A stretch of 64,000 nucleotides of DNA from Hemibagrus wyckioides (lineage: Eukaryota; Chordata; Actinopteri; Siluriformes; Bagridae), in assembly GCF_019097595.1 (NCBI RefSeq), contig NC_080720.1, positions 28,934,352 through 28,998,351 of the forward strand, given 5' to 3'. How positions within the stretch are numbered: position 1 is the stretch's first letter; every line of letters begins with the position of its first letter. A program made the position numbers and the translations under genes. The notes under the pieces were generated by a model. That model worked only from the letters and a program-made list of their open reading frames with translations. It made no database searches and had not been told where the DNA came from. Shown here one piece after another: positions 46,736 through 58,095 of this stretch.

Positions 46736-46775
46736 ATTTTATTTTATTTTAACAGATCACTTTCTTTCTTCTTCA

Positions 46776-46829
<54 letters not shown>

Positions 46830-46891
46830 CATTGTGTTGTCAGTCAGATCTAACAAAGTTTTGGCTGTGTGACTGTAATGTATTCACATAG

Positions 46892-46923
<32 letters not shown>

Positions 46924-46935
46924 TAGAGAGAGAGA
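46736..46935. repeat. (TTTTA)n, (TTTC)n, (GT)n-(GA)n tracts
   Basis: 46736-46751 is (TTTTA)n, 46776-46829 is (TTTC)n, and 46892-46935 is (GT)n followed by (GA)n. Open frames through them are artefacts. Confidence 0.9.
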
Positions 46936-47889
46936 CAGTGTGTGTTCTGCCCTTTCCTCTTGCCCTTGTCATGCAGTCTGTGCTACATGCCCCGCCTGTA
47001 CTCTCAGGTCAGGATTGGACCATGCCACTGTCTGTCAAACTCCCACCCACCCTGTCACACACAACGCTCCCAATCCCACAATTCCATCTGACCTCCCGGC
47101 TCCTGTTCACATCAGGGAGCGAGGATCTTTGCACTGTTCTTTCCTGCTTCTCTCGCCTCTAGTCTTTTCCCTCAGGAGTGCTGGGGAAAGCCGTATACAG
47201 CTGAGACAGCTGTTTAAATCCGAAATCAAGAGCAGCTCTTCTGATTGATCTTCTTTATCCATCCTGATGGGCGTGGTCTGTTTCAGATGACCCCGTCCCC
47301 ATTAACATGACAGGACAAGGAAGCTCACTGACCTCAACCCAGTCAATCATTTTTTGAGTGATTGACACCTACAGCACTCTCCATCATCATCATCATCATC
47401 ATCATCAAAACACTACAGTGGTCAAGTTTCCACTGATTGACAGGACAGAGTAGGCGGGGTTTTACCTGTCCATACCTCCACTATCAAGATGCCTCACTTC
47501 CATGTTTGGATTGGAATCTGATTAAGATTTAATATTAATGGGAGTAGTCTATTTTCACAATTTCTACTGATCCCTATGATTGACTCTCATCTCATCCCGG
47601 GTTTATTCTATTGATCCTGCTTCGTGTCCAGATTTTAAAAAAAAAGTAGAAAAAAAGAAAAATTGTTTCCTGGAAGATGACAGGATGACTTAATTTCTGT
47701 TGGACTTTTTGGTGGAAATTGTTCCATTGTTATAATAAAGGCACGATATTTCATCCTTGTAAAATAATTGAAAAAAAAATCCCAATTTACTTCATGATCA
47801 GTGTACGCAATACTTCAAACCTGCCTTTAATTTTGATTTATTTATTTAGTAATTTATTTTATTTTATTTTTTTAAATAAAAAGTGTTGA
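46936..47889. other. Noncoding DNA, possible dispersed repeat at 47250-47560
   Basis: GATGGGCGTGGTCTG near 47268 and GAGTAGGCGGGGTTTTACC near 47448, with two TGATTGACA words between, have the look of a fish interspersed repeat, but I cannot name it and see no second copy here. (ATC)n lies at 47385-47406. No gene. Confidence 0.35.
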
Positions 47890-48500
47890 ACTGAGAAGCG
47901 CAATGTTCCGAATTTATTCCGGCTCTCTAATTAGATGTCCACGTTTCTGTGTCTCATAATCGCATTTATTTTACATGACGCTTTACAGTAAAGCAGTGTA
48001 TTGAATTTTTAAAACACACCTCTTGGGTGCGACATGAAGGAGAATTTTTAATCTCGTTTTCGCTAAATGAAGGGGTCCTTTTAAATCAAATCTAATGAGT
48101 CTGCAGGTTCCCAAGCAAAGGCTTTTTCTAATTATTGTATTATTGGGGTCTCGACTGCAGTGTCGCAGCGTGACGGACAGATTCGAGGGGCAGGGCGAGT
48201 GCGTGTGTGTGTGTGAGTGTGTGTGTGAAGGGTGGAGAGAGATATAACATGCTTCCAAAAAATCTATAAAAGCCGAAGGTATTAATGATAGCTATGTCTC
48301 CGGATTTGTTTATTGATATGTTGTAATGTAGAGTACCTGATGATGGTATGGAGTGTGTGTATGTGTGTGTATGTGTGTGTGTTTAGGAGAGAGGGGGTTT
48401 GTGGGGGTCTCCTGTTTCAGCCTCGGTTGACAATTAAGACCTGGGTGACTGTAGCCGGGGGTTAATTCAGCTCATTAAAAGAACTAGGTCATTAGTGGAG
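47890..48500. other. Candidate conserved noncoding block with (GT)n tracts
   Basis: CTCTAATTAGATG near 47925, TAATTATTGTATTATTGG near 48128, GGTATTAATGATAGC near 48278 and GGGTTAATTCAGCTCATTAA near 48460 lie between (GT)n tracts at about 48198-48227 and 48354-48381. Regulatory function is inferred from motifs only. Confidence 0.35.
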
Positions 48501-48536
48501 AATCAGGGTTCTTAAAGGCGGCACAGGGAGAGACTG

Positions 48537-48965
48537 GAGGAGAATGGAGGGAGGGATGGAGGGAGGGATGGAGGGAGGAGGAGAAAAGAGGAGAGAGAAG
48601 ACACGTGAGAGAGAGCGAGAGAGAGAGAGAGAGAGAGGGAGGGGGCGCTGTAAATTCAGCATCTCCACGAACACGGCTCTTACATTAATTAACCTCCCTT
48701 TTCCTTGTTGAGGAGAAGAAAAAAAATCTGTTATCATATATGCACATGGCTGTACACCAATTAATTGCGAAGAAAAAGAAGCTAGTTTACCGTCATCCCA
48801 GTGGTCGCCTTGTCTGCCTGCGCAGGAGATCCTTTATTCCGAGAAAGGAGAGGAGAGAAGTTGGCGGGTGGAGGGGGTGTGTGTGTGGGGGTTGACAGTA
48901 AAGAAAGAGAGAGAAAGAGAGAAGGAGAGAGAGAGAGAGAGAGAGAGACAGTGTGTGTGATGAGT
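48537..48965. repeat. Two GA-rich purine tracts
   Basis: 48540-48645 is (GGGA/GATG)n then (GA)n, and 48895-48950 is (GA)n ending in a short (GT)n. Between them, 48655-48800 is AT-containing unique DNA. Homopurine on plus throughout. Confidence 0.85.
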
Positions 48966-49308
48966 AAAAAGGGTATTAAAATTAAGAAGGGAATCGCAGA
49001 AGAAATCGGGCACGCCTCGGGGGAACCTGGCAAATAAAAGCCTCGGAAATGGAAATAAATAAGCTTTTGCTAATACCTCACCTAAGGAGAGCTGGAGCTC
49101 AACCCCAGCGAATCGGAGTGTATTCAGTAACACCTCACACACACACACACACACACACATGCTCGTACATACACGCTCTGACCTTCAGAGCAAGGAAGAA
49201 AAAAAACGGCTGTGGTTCTCGGCGGCGAAAACACGTTTGACACGAAAAAACCCAGCGAGAAATAGATCCTGGTCGTGTAAAATGACCACACACACTCGAG
49301 ATTAAGTC

Positions 49309-49339
<31 letters not shown>

Positions 49340-49589
49340 GTGGAGTGGCTCTGCGAAGGCCAGGCCAGGCCAGACCAGATCTTTGCAGATCTTAGGTGTT
49401 AAAAGTGGGTATTGGAACTGGAGGGCGCGAGTGTCAGATATTTTCCGGCCTGTTTATTCCAGCGCCGTTTCAGTCACTGGTTTTAATTTCACTTTTTGAC
49501 CTCCAGGTTTGGATCAAAGCGCAGTCGCTCTTCGCTTCGTTCGGCCCCGAGTCCCCAACTACCAACTACCCCACGCACTCCTGATGCCT

Positions 49590-49637
<48 letters not shown>

Positions 49638-49909
49638 TCTCTATTACACACATACACACAAACACTGTTCCAGTTTGAAGCGTGGCATTGCAGTAGGAAG
49701 ATAATTGGTCTCTCAGATTGAAATTCAGCAAAAGAAGTAAATATGTTTCTTTTCCCTTTTGCCTCACACTTTCTTTCTTTTCCTGAGAACCTTCAGCTAC
49801 ATTGTGGGGGAAGCTTCACTACCACTATACCACCACCACCACCACCTCCACCGCCACTATCAGCACCGTGGCTCTGAAAAAAAAAAGAAAAAGATGGATG
49901 GACCATTTA
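48966..49909. other. Noncoding DNA with CA, GT, CT and CCA tracts
   Basis: (CA)n at 49137-49160, (GT)n at 49315-49338, (CT)n at 49592-49642 and (CCA)n at 49827-49845. The intervening DNA is unique. None of the overlapping frames on either strand is credible. Confidence 0.7.
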
Positions 49910-50204
49910 TAACGTTTATTAAAATGCTCACATTTGGGCATAATTAAGCGGATTGATGGCGTGACAAGGCTGGTGTGATTGAGCGCTGTCTCTGTCAGAT
50001 CCTCGGCGGATCCACACAAAAGGCTTAATATGAGCCAGCCATCTTTACGCACAACCCCGCTTGACACTTCTCTACTCCGGTAGGTGCCATCAGCGCCGAC
50101 GTTCATTCATATTCACCGGCCCAAAGTTCAGGAGAGGAAAGGCTGACTAATAAGGGAGAGTGTATTACTGTTTTCATCTGCTAATATTCTCCACCATCTT
50201 AATG

Positions 50205-50239
<35 letters not shown>

Positions 50240-50440
50240 GTGAGAATCCTGCTCGATGGAACGATTTGAATTTAAATGATATAATACTTCAGATTGCCTA
50301 ATTTTCCCATACATATTTAATCTATGTATTATCTTTTTTGGTCCCCTGATGTTTCGGTGAAAGGCGGCGGCCTGAGTGAGTGAACAAATGTGTAGGAGCT
50401 AACGTGTTATTGGAACAAAACCCAGGGGCCAAAGGTTCAT
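49910..50440. other. Candidate conserved noncoding blocks around a (GA)n tract
   Basis: GGGCATAATTAAGCGG near 49936, GGCTTAATATGAGCC near 50021, CTGACTAATAAGGG near 50142, (GA)n 50204-50236, TTGCCTAATTTTCCC near 50294 and TCTATGTATTATC near 50322. The block is enhancer-like by composition on both sides of the purine tract. Confidence 0.4.
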
Positions 50441-50464
50441 TCATTGTGTGAATATATTTCCAAG

Positions 50465-50465
50465 A

Positions 50466-50513
<48 letters not shown>

Positions 50514-50518
50514 TAGAC

Positions 50519-50590
<72 letters not shown>

Positions 50591-50591
50591 G
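50465..50591 (+). repeat. (GATA)n-(GACA)n microsatellite
   Basis: About 127 bp of GATA with an internal run of about seven GACA units. GATA/GACA mixtures are the class described as Bkm-type repeats in vertebrates. On the minus strand it gives a YLSI/CLSV open frame, an artefact. Confidence 0.95.
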
Positions 50592-50850
50592 TTTTCGCCT
50601 TCTTTTTCATATATGTAAGGAACAAACCACTCCAGGTTGCGTGGTTATGGGAAAATAATCAGCGAGGGTGTGCCGTGGCTGAACTGTCACTATACCGAAG
50701 TTAATCGTTTATCAAAAACAGCAATCCTGAATGTGATTTGTTCATCTTATTCATCCTACCAGAGCAATTTGCTGACAGTGTTTTAAGATTTTCATGATAC
50801 TCAGTAATTTGTATCCGTTTATAGCTACAATTAATGTTGTGGAACACTCT

Positions 50851-51060
50851 GGGTGGGGGCATGGTGGCTTGCCTCACACCTCCTTTCGGCAGTTGGGCGT
50901 TCGATTCCTCTCTCCTGATTTTTTCCTTGTATTCTGGTTTCCTCTCCCCATGTAAAGACATGTGTTGTCCAGGGTGTCTCCTGCCTTTGCCCGTGTCCTG
51001 AGTCCACTGGGATAGACTGCAGGTTCCCTGTTCCATTTCTCTAGACATTAAAATGAAAAA
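50851..51060 (+). mobile_element. tRNA-headed SINE-like repeat (plus), nested
   Basis: Begins GGGTGGGGGCATGGTGGCTT, has a B-box-like GGGCGTTCGATTCC at about 50905, then a body with TCTGGTTTCCTCTCCCC and AAAGACATGTG and CCAGGGTGTCTCCTGCC. It ends near 51033 with a GACTGCAGGTTCC segment and an A-rich run to about 51070. Same family as 33535-33838, opposite orientation. Most of the A-box region is deleted. Confidence 0.7.
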
Positions 51061-51175
51061 AAAAAAAAAATGAAAAACAGATATTGTCCTGTTTTCTGAG
51101 AATCAGCAATGCCCTCTGTCCTTGTTTTTGCTGTGGAAATTTACCCTCTGACACTGAAGACTCCTTCCAAAAGTA

Positions 51176-51380
51176 GAATAGAATAGCCTTTATTTGTTAC
51201 ACATACATTACAGCACACTAAAATTCTCCTTCTATCCACCAGAGCACAGGGTCAGCCATGATACAGGGCCTCTGAAGCAGTGGGGGTTAAGGGCCTTGCT
51301 CAGGGGCCCAAAAGTGGCAGCTTGGCAGCGCTGGAGCTTGAATCCTGGATCCTCCGATCAACCCAGAGCCTTAACCACTG
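51176..51380 (-). mobile_element. Second tRNA-related SINE-like repeat, nested
   Basis: Plus strand reads AATAGCCTTTATTTGTTACA, ATACATTACAGCACA, AGCACAGGGTCAGCCATGAT and GGGTTAAGGGCCTTGCTCAG, ending in AACCCAGAGCCTTAACCACT. Reversed, that end is a tRNA-like head (AGTGGTTAAGGCTCTGGGTT) with a degenerate B box (ATTCAAGCT). From memory the family is frequent in catfish genomes. It shares GGGCCTTG(C/T)TCA with the SINE at 63335-64000. Confidence 0.7.
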
Positions 51381-51545
51381 TCAGAAACATCTCAAGAGTT
51401 AAACTTTTTTTTTTTGAGTGTATGCTGTAGGTTGTATAAGAATGATAACATATTCTCTTATCAGAGCTAATATTACAGGAAATGAATCAACACCATCTAA
51501 ACCAATCAGAATCGAGAATTCAACAGTATACATAGATCCAGATAC

Positions 51546-51774
51546 ATTGGTTAGATATCATGGATATCACTGCGCAACATGGCTGAAGTATTTTTAAAGG
51601 GATGGCAAGGACGCCCGAATGGGAACATGTTTCTGTTTGTGTGCCGTGCTTTTTATTTATTTACTTATTTCATCCTTTTGTGGTAAGAGAGTTAATTGAA
51701 GCTACAGGAGGTCCTGAAATAAGAGATTTGCTCAATTAACCAATGTAGCAGAGCTGAGAGAAGCACCTGTGTAG

Positions 51775-51812
<38 letters not shown>

Positions 51813-52473
51813 GTGCAGACAGCATGCCTGATTACTCTCCAGAGTGCTTTTTTCCTCTGTTTCTCTCTGGCATTTTTCTTTTTTTGTCTACTTGCTCCCT
51901 TCATGCACACCTCATCTGCTTAATCGCTTGCTTTGTTTACTGACTGCGTCATCGGAGCTGATGCCGTAATGACAGGTAACGGTGAGGGAAGACAGGAAGC
52001 TGTGGGAAAGAGGCAGCTGATCTCGCGGAACTGGCGTTTGAGATCATGCCAGATGATGGCGAGCATGCGGCAAAACATCTCTGGATTTGACGAAAAGGAT
52101 GAGTCGGCTCTCTTTGGACAGGTGCAGAAAACAGGGAAAGATACATTTAAAAAGGATGGAGCAAATACATATGATATTTGGTATGAAAGTCAATCTTATG
52201 TCACTCTGTGACACACTGATAGGATTTCTGAATCTACAGTCTGTGCTAGATAGACATCAGCACTAAGCTCCAATTAATATGAGTTTCATCATCTTTGAAA
52301 GACTTTGAAAATACATTCCTTAAATTCAGGGTATTGCAGATGTTTTGGACAGAATATGAATCTATACAGTTGAATGCTGTAACATTAAAAAGGAGGAAGT
52401 TTTCTGGGACATGGAAATTATTTGTTCCCTAGGGAAAATTAGTAAATTTAGAAAATTTAGAGAAGACAAGCAG
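51546..52473. other. Noncoding DNA with (CT)n
   Basis: 51776-51811 is (CT)n. The 92-codon plus frame at 51933-52211 has no recognised domain. No other feature. Confidence 0.5.
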
Positions 52474-52610
52474 CTTACAATGTATGTTTTTGGACTGGGG
52501 AGGAAACCAGAGGACAATGAAGAAATACTACAAGCATGAGGAGAACATGCAAACTCCACAAACACAAAGCAGAGACGGGAATCGAACCGCCAATCCTGTC
52601 ATATATCTGG
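52474..52610 (-). mobile_element. tRNA-headed SINE-like repeat, head half
   Basis: TGTTTTTGGACTGGGGAGGA, AACCAGAG, GAGGAGAACATGCAAACTCC and GGGAATCGAACCGCC match the head-proximal half of the family at 33535-33838. Reversed, the last word is the B-box-like GGCGGTTCGATTCCC. The 3' (ATGG)n part is missing. Confidence 0.7.
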
Positions 52611-53469
52611 CCATCATCTTGATCGAAGCATCACATTCCAGGTTTGTTAAAAATAGAACTTTTAGAGGAATTTTTGATGAAATTTATTTTGCTTTCTTGA
52701 ACTTGAGCTATGTAGACATTTCTTTTTCTTGTTTTTATTTATTTATTTTTATTTTTTAGACTAAACTTCTCTTCAGTACAATCAGTTTTTCCAGATGGCC
52801 CTGATAATAGTGCATACTTAATTCATATGGTGACCTTTTTATTCTGTAACACTGCTAATTCTTGCCATTGCTTAACAGCCTACACTCAATATACACTCAA
52901 TTCATGTTTTATACATCAACTCTGAGTACTGTTAGTTTAAAATTGTAATAAGATAAGGAGAAAGGTCAAAATGATATCAGCTTTTACTCACTAAAGACTG
53001 CAATAAAGTCAGTACTTGGTAGTGGACTTGTGTAGAAGCAATGTAATAGCATGTATTAATTCTATTGAAAAACACACTCCTGTGTACAGTCCCTGTCTCC
53101 GTAATGAGGAGCAGCAGGCTGAAAGTTTCTGACGTTCAGAGTGAAACTTGGAGTACGTCAGGGCCTCGTAAGACGCGTACGACTCGCTCCTCAGATGTCT
53201 GCGCGCTTCAGTGCTAAGCGCAAGTGGCTCTGAAGTGATGAACCCTGGCTCTGCTCCGTTCCGATCAAAAAGCCTCAATTCTATTTGTTTTGTTTCAAGG
53301 GAGCATGATGAAGGAGGCCAAGGTCGTCTTCAAGAGCTAATGCCGAGTCGTGCTTTCATGCCTCCCGTCCTTGGTGAGACCTCGAGCTTGCGACTTCAGG
53401 TACACAGCCTTTTACTGAGCCGCGTCCCCGTTTTCGACGTGGGATTTATTAATATTCTCAAAGACCAAA
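52611..53469. other. Noncoding DNA
   Basis: Unremarkable single-copy DNA with a T/A-rich run at about 52735-52760. Opposite-strand frames overlap at 53009-53486 without domains. Confidence 0.5.
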
Positions 53470-54170
53470 TTTTACAGGGGGATTGAAATAATGGATTGCA
53501 CTTAAAAGGGGAAAAGAACTCATTTTAGGTTAATACCATAAGCCTGTTGGACCCAATTATTGGAGGTGCTTTAACCATTGTCGTCTCGTATTTCTCCTCG
53601 AGGAGATTAGCAGCCAATGCAAGAAAAAAAGAAGAAGAAAAAAAAAGAGATTTTGCAGGTTTCCAGGATTGGGTTGGCTCTCAACAGTTTGAGGCTGAAA
53701 TGAAACACTTCCCCGTGCGGAAGCTGCTCAGAGCAGGGCCTCGCGTACACGAATCCAGATGCGAATGCTCCGACCTCATTAAAACAATCGGAACTCGGAA
53801 ATGGGACGCACTCCTCCGTTTCATCCGAAGTCTTTCCTCTGTCAAACTTGAAATGAGAGGAGAAAGGCACGGGAGGGGAATAGTTTAGTCAAAAATGCGG
53901 GCTGTAATGAGTGATCCTAAACCCCATTTACATGCATTAAAGTCTCGATCTGACTCTCGTGAAGTCTCTGTCTGTAATCGCTAGCAGGCCAGGAGTCGCT
54001 ACTTCAGTGGGAAAAGCTTTGAAATCGCATTGTACTTATGATGTCTTCCATATTAATATCAGTGCTGAAGAGTTAATGGCGCTGGATTATTATTACAATG
54101 ACTCTGACTCGATGAAGCAGTTTAGTTCTTAAATTTCATTTTTGCCTTAATTGAATATGGATGAAATTAT
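53470..54170. other. Candidate conserved noncoding blocks
   Basis: GACCCAATTATTGGAGG near 53550, GACCTCATTAAAACAATCGG near 53772, GCTGTAATGAGTG near 53900, CATTTACATGCATTAAAG near 53925, CATATTAATATCAGTG near 54049 and GCCTTAATTGAATATGG near 54143. The 113-codon plus frame at 53547-53888 overlaps an 87-codon minus frame and has no domain, so I do not call it a gene. Confidence 0.35.
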
Positions 54171-54244
54171 GATAGACGTGTTGTTTTGGGAAAAACTAGA
54201 GAGGTTTTTTTTACCCATAAGCCACTAACCATACCATTACCTTA

Positions 54245-55035
<791 letters not shown>

Positions 55036-55196
55036 ATTTTCCTTGATCTTGAACATTTCTTTCTAAAGCCAGATCCATTGCCTCATTTCCTCTTCTTCCT
55101 GTTCAGATTTCCCATGATGCCTTCGTGCCCAACCTACCCCCCTTTCAGTCTTCCAAAGGAATCACCTAACCCTTACTGCAGGACATTTCTCTTTGT

Positions 55197-55199
55197 TAG

Positions 55200-55268
<69 letters not shown>

Positions 55269-55283
55269 CTGTCTCTCTCTCTC
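55197..55283 (+). repeat. (CT)n microsatellite
   Basis: About 85 bp of CT with GTCT and TTCT interruptions. Open frames (VSLSLSL) through it are artefacts. Confidence 0.95.
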
Positions 55284-55389
55284 CTCCCCTCCGTTCCCCA
55301 CAAAATGCCTGGAGTGTGCATCGTCCATGGGTCATTACTTTTCAAAGAAATTTAAGCATGGAACGCCATTTAATTTTTTTTTTTTCCAG

Positions 55390-55780
55390 AACGTAGTCCG
55401 TCATTAGGAATCTTAGCTGTCAGAGCGGGGCCATTTTTGGCGTGATATGTTTGTTGGCTCATTTCTTTTAATTTTACCTCCATTAGCTTAATTCTTTTTT
55501 AATATTTCCATCTAACGAACTTTACAGTCCATTTTGTTTGAGCGAGCTAAGCGAGTTTTATGAAGCAGGCAGTTGGCTTTCCCATTTAGAGGGAGCCTGG
55601 CGAGGCGGGCCCGTGCTTTTGTCAGCTTATTTTTGGCACCTTAGCTTGCGGTTCTGCTTCTGTGCCTTGATTATACAAGCAAACAACTGCATGAAGTTCA
55701 TTAAAAATAAGCAGCAGCTAATTAACCTGAACTACAGACAAACCGCCACTGTCAGCTGAGATCAGTTCGGAGCATATTGA
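55390..55780. other. Candidate conserved noncoding element
   Basis: CCATTTTTGGCGTGATATG near 55431, CTCCATTAGCTTAATTC near 55479, GCGAGCTAAGCGAGTTTTAT near 55542, TTCATTAAAAATAAGC near 55697 and CAGCTAATTAACC near 55714. High complexity, no repeats. It is one of the clearer enhancer-like blocks. Confidence 0.4.
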
Positions 55781-55815
55781 ATTGTTAAAGATTTTTTTTT
55801 TATCTTCTTCTCATG

Positions 55816-55822
55816 CTCTCTC

Positions 55823-55877
<55 letters not shown>

Positions 55878-56107
55878 TTATTGTTTTTTTTGTCCTGATG
55901 TCTTCACTGAAGCCAGAAATGACTCAAGTTCTTACACTGTGGACACTTTTTCTACAGCCCACTCATGATTACTATTGTTTGCTGGCATCTGGTCTCACCA
56001 CACACACTCACACACACACACACACACACACAGGATCACCATCCTGGAATTCTGTACTTAAGTGTCACTGGGTGAATTATATTATCATGCAGCCGAACCT
56101 CATAATT

Positions 56108-56171
<64 letters not shown>

Positions 56172-56205
56172 TCCATCCTTCCTTCCTTCCTTCCTTCCTT
56201 CCTTC
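55816..56205. repeat. (CT)n, (CA)n and (TTTC)n-(TTCC)n tracts
   Basis: 55816-55874 is (CT)n, 55999-56032 is (CA)n, 56108-56173 is (TTTC)n and 56174-56205 is (TTCC)n. Plus-strand frames of FLSF type and minus-strand ERKK frames are artefacts. Confidence 0.95.
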
Positions 56206-56619
56206 TCCAAACATCCACTGCATTTCTGTTATTACCACAACAAACAAACGATTTCTGAGAAAAATATTTTCGGAAAAATATTGGCTCTCAGAAAAGCCTC
56301 AAAGCCAAGTTACGAACAATAGAAAGTCTAGGGGCAGTTGTTGAGTTGTGTTAAGAAACATATAAAAATATGTAGCAATATCATGCAAATTCAAAGCTAC
56401 CATTGTTTCATTTCTATCTAACAATAAAGCTCAAAGAATGAATGTAATGTAGTTTTCTGCATAACTTTGTATACTGTAACTGCATATAATTTATACGGCA
56501 TTTACTTAGATTAGTTTGAAAAATACTGGAGTTTAATCCAAAAGCTGTGAGCAGTGTTGAACCCATCCCATCACACAGGCCAGGTCAGCAGTGTTTGTGC
56601 ATGAGTGTGTATTAGCAGG
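56206..56619. other. Noncoding DNA
   Basis: Single-copy DNA with no gene, repeat or RNA recognised. An octamer ATGCAAAT lies near 56383. Confidence 0.45.
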
Positions 56620-57000
56620 GCTTGTAGAGTTAGGTCTCTCTGGGCCTCTGAATTGTATCTGCACGGATGCTGTATTTAGCCACAGGTCGAGAGATACGGC
56701 ATTAGACAGAGCTCTCCCAGCCCTTTGTTCACTTAATTCGCTTAATTATTTCGTATCAGCAGACAGAGCAGATAAGTTTCTCCATTCAGGTCCTCGGGGA
56801 GCGTTCCAGTTTTATTTATTTCAATATCTATCTTTCATTATCGTTTTTTAACCAATTTCCATCTCACAGTGTCCGGCGACATTAGCGGACAGGGAGGGGG
56901 CTGTAATGGAGGAAAACCAATTAACAAATTAGCGAATGAAATCAACATTTCTCACAGCGAGATGCACATGTTGCCGTGCTGAGGCAGAATGGGCATCAGA
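56620..57000. other. Candidate conserved noncoding element
   Basis: TTCGCTTAATTATTTCG near 56737, GACATTAGCGGACAGG near 56878, CTGTAATGGAGG near 56901 and CCAATTAACAAATTAGCG near 56918 in repeat-free DNA. Inference from motifs only. Confidence 0.35.
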
Positions 57001-57269
57001 GCAACTGGGTGTTAGCAGGGTTTCTCCCTGTGTGAGTGTGGTCCCTCTGTGTATACTGTGTTTGTGTGTGTGAGAAAGAGAGAGAGAGAGAGAGAGGAAA
57101 TGACAAATCAAGAAGCGTACAATAACTGGATGAATGATAATGCAGAATGAATGATATATATCGATTAGCAAGGGTCTGGGATGCAGACTGGTTTTAATGT
57201 GAACCCTTATGAACATTCCCTGTCTCAATAAATCACCTGACTTTCAAATAAGAGGTGATGTTTTCTCAA
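57001..57269. other. Noncoding DNA with a (GT)n-(GA)n tract
   Basis: 57061-57098 is (GT)n followed by (GA)n. The 99-codon minus frame over it is partly low-complexity. No gene. Confidence 0.5.
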
Positions 57270-58095
57270 ACATACTGTCAGGTTAGCTTGTGTTAACCAG
57301 TTAGCTTGTGGAATTTATAAATAAAACAGCAAGAAGGATTAAATGCAGTATGTAGAATAGATATCAAGCAGGTAAAGTGATAAATATCACTGAATTTGAA
57401 GTAAAAATCCTCTCAGAAATTCGGTCAGTTTAGCTTGTTAGCCAGCTAGCGAAAGATATCTCTGGAGCATATTAATATCTGTCAACTAAAAATCCCTTCA
57501 GAAATCATGTCAGTTTAGCTTGTTAGGCATCTGGCTATGAGTATTATAAACATTTAGAAATTTGAAGTAAAATTCCTCACAGAAATTCCTATCAGTTTAG
57601 CTTGTTAATATCTGTGAATATGGCATACGATTCTTCTCAGAAATCATGTTAAGGTTGCTTGCTAGCCAGCTAGTTAGCATTATCAGTGAAGATTACAAAT
57701 ATCTGAGAATATGCCTTTACATTCCTGTCCGATTAAGTTGTTAGCCAGCTAGCCAGCATTGTTAATTAGGACTAGAAAGAGTTAGGAACAAAAAAATTCT
57801 CTCAAAAACTAGCAGGTTAGCATGGTAGCCAGCTAATTAGTGTTAACAAACGGTTATGAAATTTTAGAAATATGGACTAAAATTCCTCTCAGGATTTCAT
57901 GTTAAGGTAAATAATGATAGTTGGAGCTAGCTATTGTTTTCAGCGAATATTATGAAGATGTCTGAATGTGACATAAAATTCCTGCCAGAAATCTTGTTCA
58001 GGTTCGCTTGTTAGCCAGCTAGCTAGTGATATAAGAGTGTATCATGAAAATCATTGGATATGGCTTAAAATTTGTCTCATAATCCTGTTAGTTAG
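57270..58095 (+). repeat. Decayed minisatellite, about 80-bp unit, about 10 copies
   Basis: The approximate unit is AAATTCCTCTCAGAAATC-TGT, CAGTTTAGCTTGTTAGCCAG, CTAGCTAG-TATTA, then a variable ATGAAAATATCTGAATATG stretch. TTAGCCAGCTAG-type words are near 57438, 57516 (altered), 57661, 57740, 57825 and 58010, mostly 78-85 bp apart. Units are heavily substituted, so the array is old. Confidence 0.75.

Larger units (their letters stand above)
50801..51545 (+). mobile_element. Q-family element interrupted by two SINE-like insertions
   Basis: Three pieces match the element at 54590-55035 in order: 50801-50850 (GTTTATAGCTACAATTAATG then TTGTGGAACA), about 51076-51175 (CTGACACTGAAGACTCCTTC) and about 51425-51545 (AATGATAACATATT ... 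AATCAACACC.TCT...CCAATCAGAAT). The gaps are filled by the SINE-like repeats at 50851-51060 and 51176-51380. No coding capacity is seen. Confidence 0.55.

Noticed and set aside
50895..50920. tRNA gene suggested by a B-box-like GTTCGATTCC
   Set aside because: No cloverleaf or anticodon arm can be drawn, and the box is part of a tRNA-headed SINE-like repeat. The same applies at 33800, 51340, 52580 and 63960.
53547..53888. 113-codon plus frame starting MDPIIGG
   Set aside because: Overlapped by an 87-codon minus frame, no recognised domain, and no splice or promoter context. The sequence looks more like noncoding regulatory DNA.
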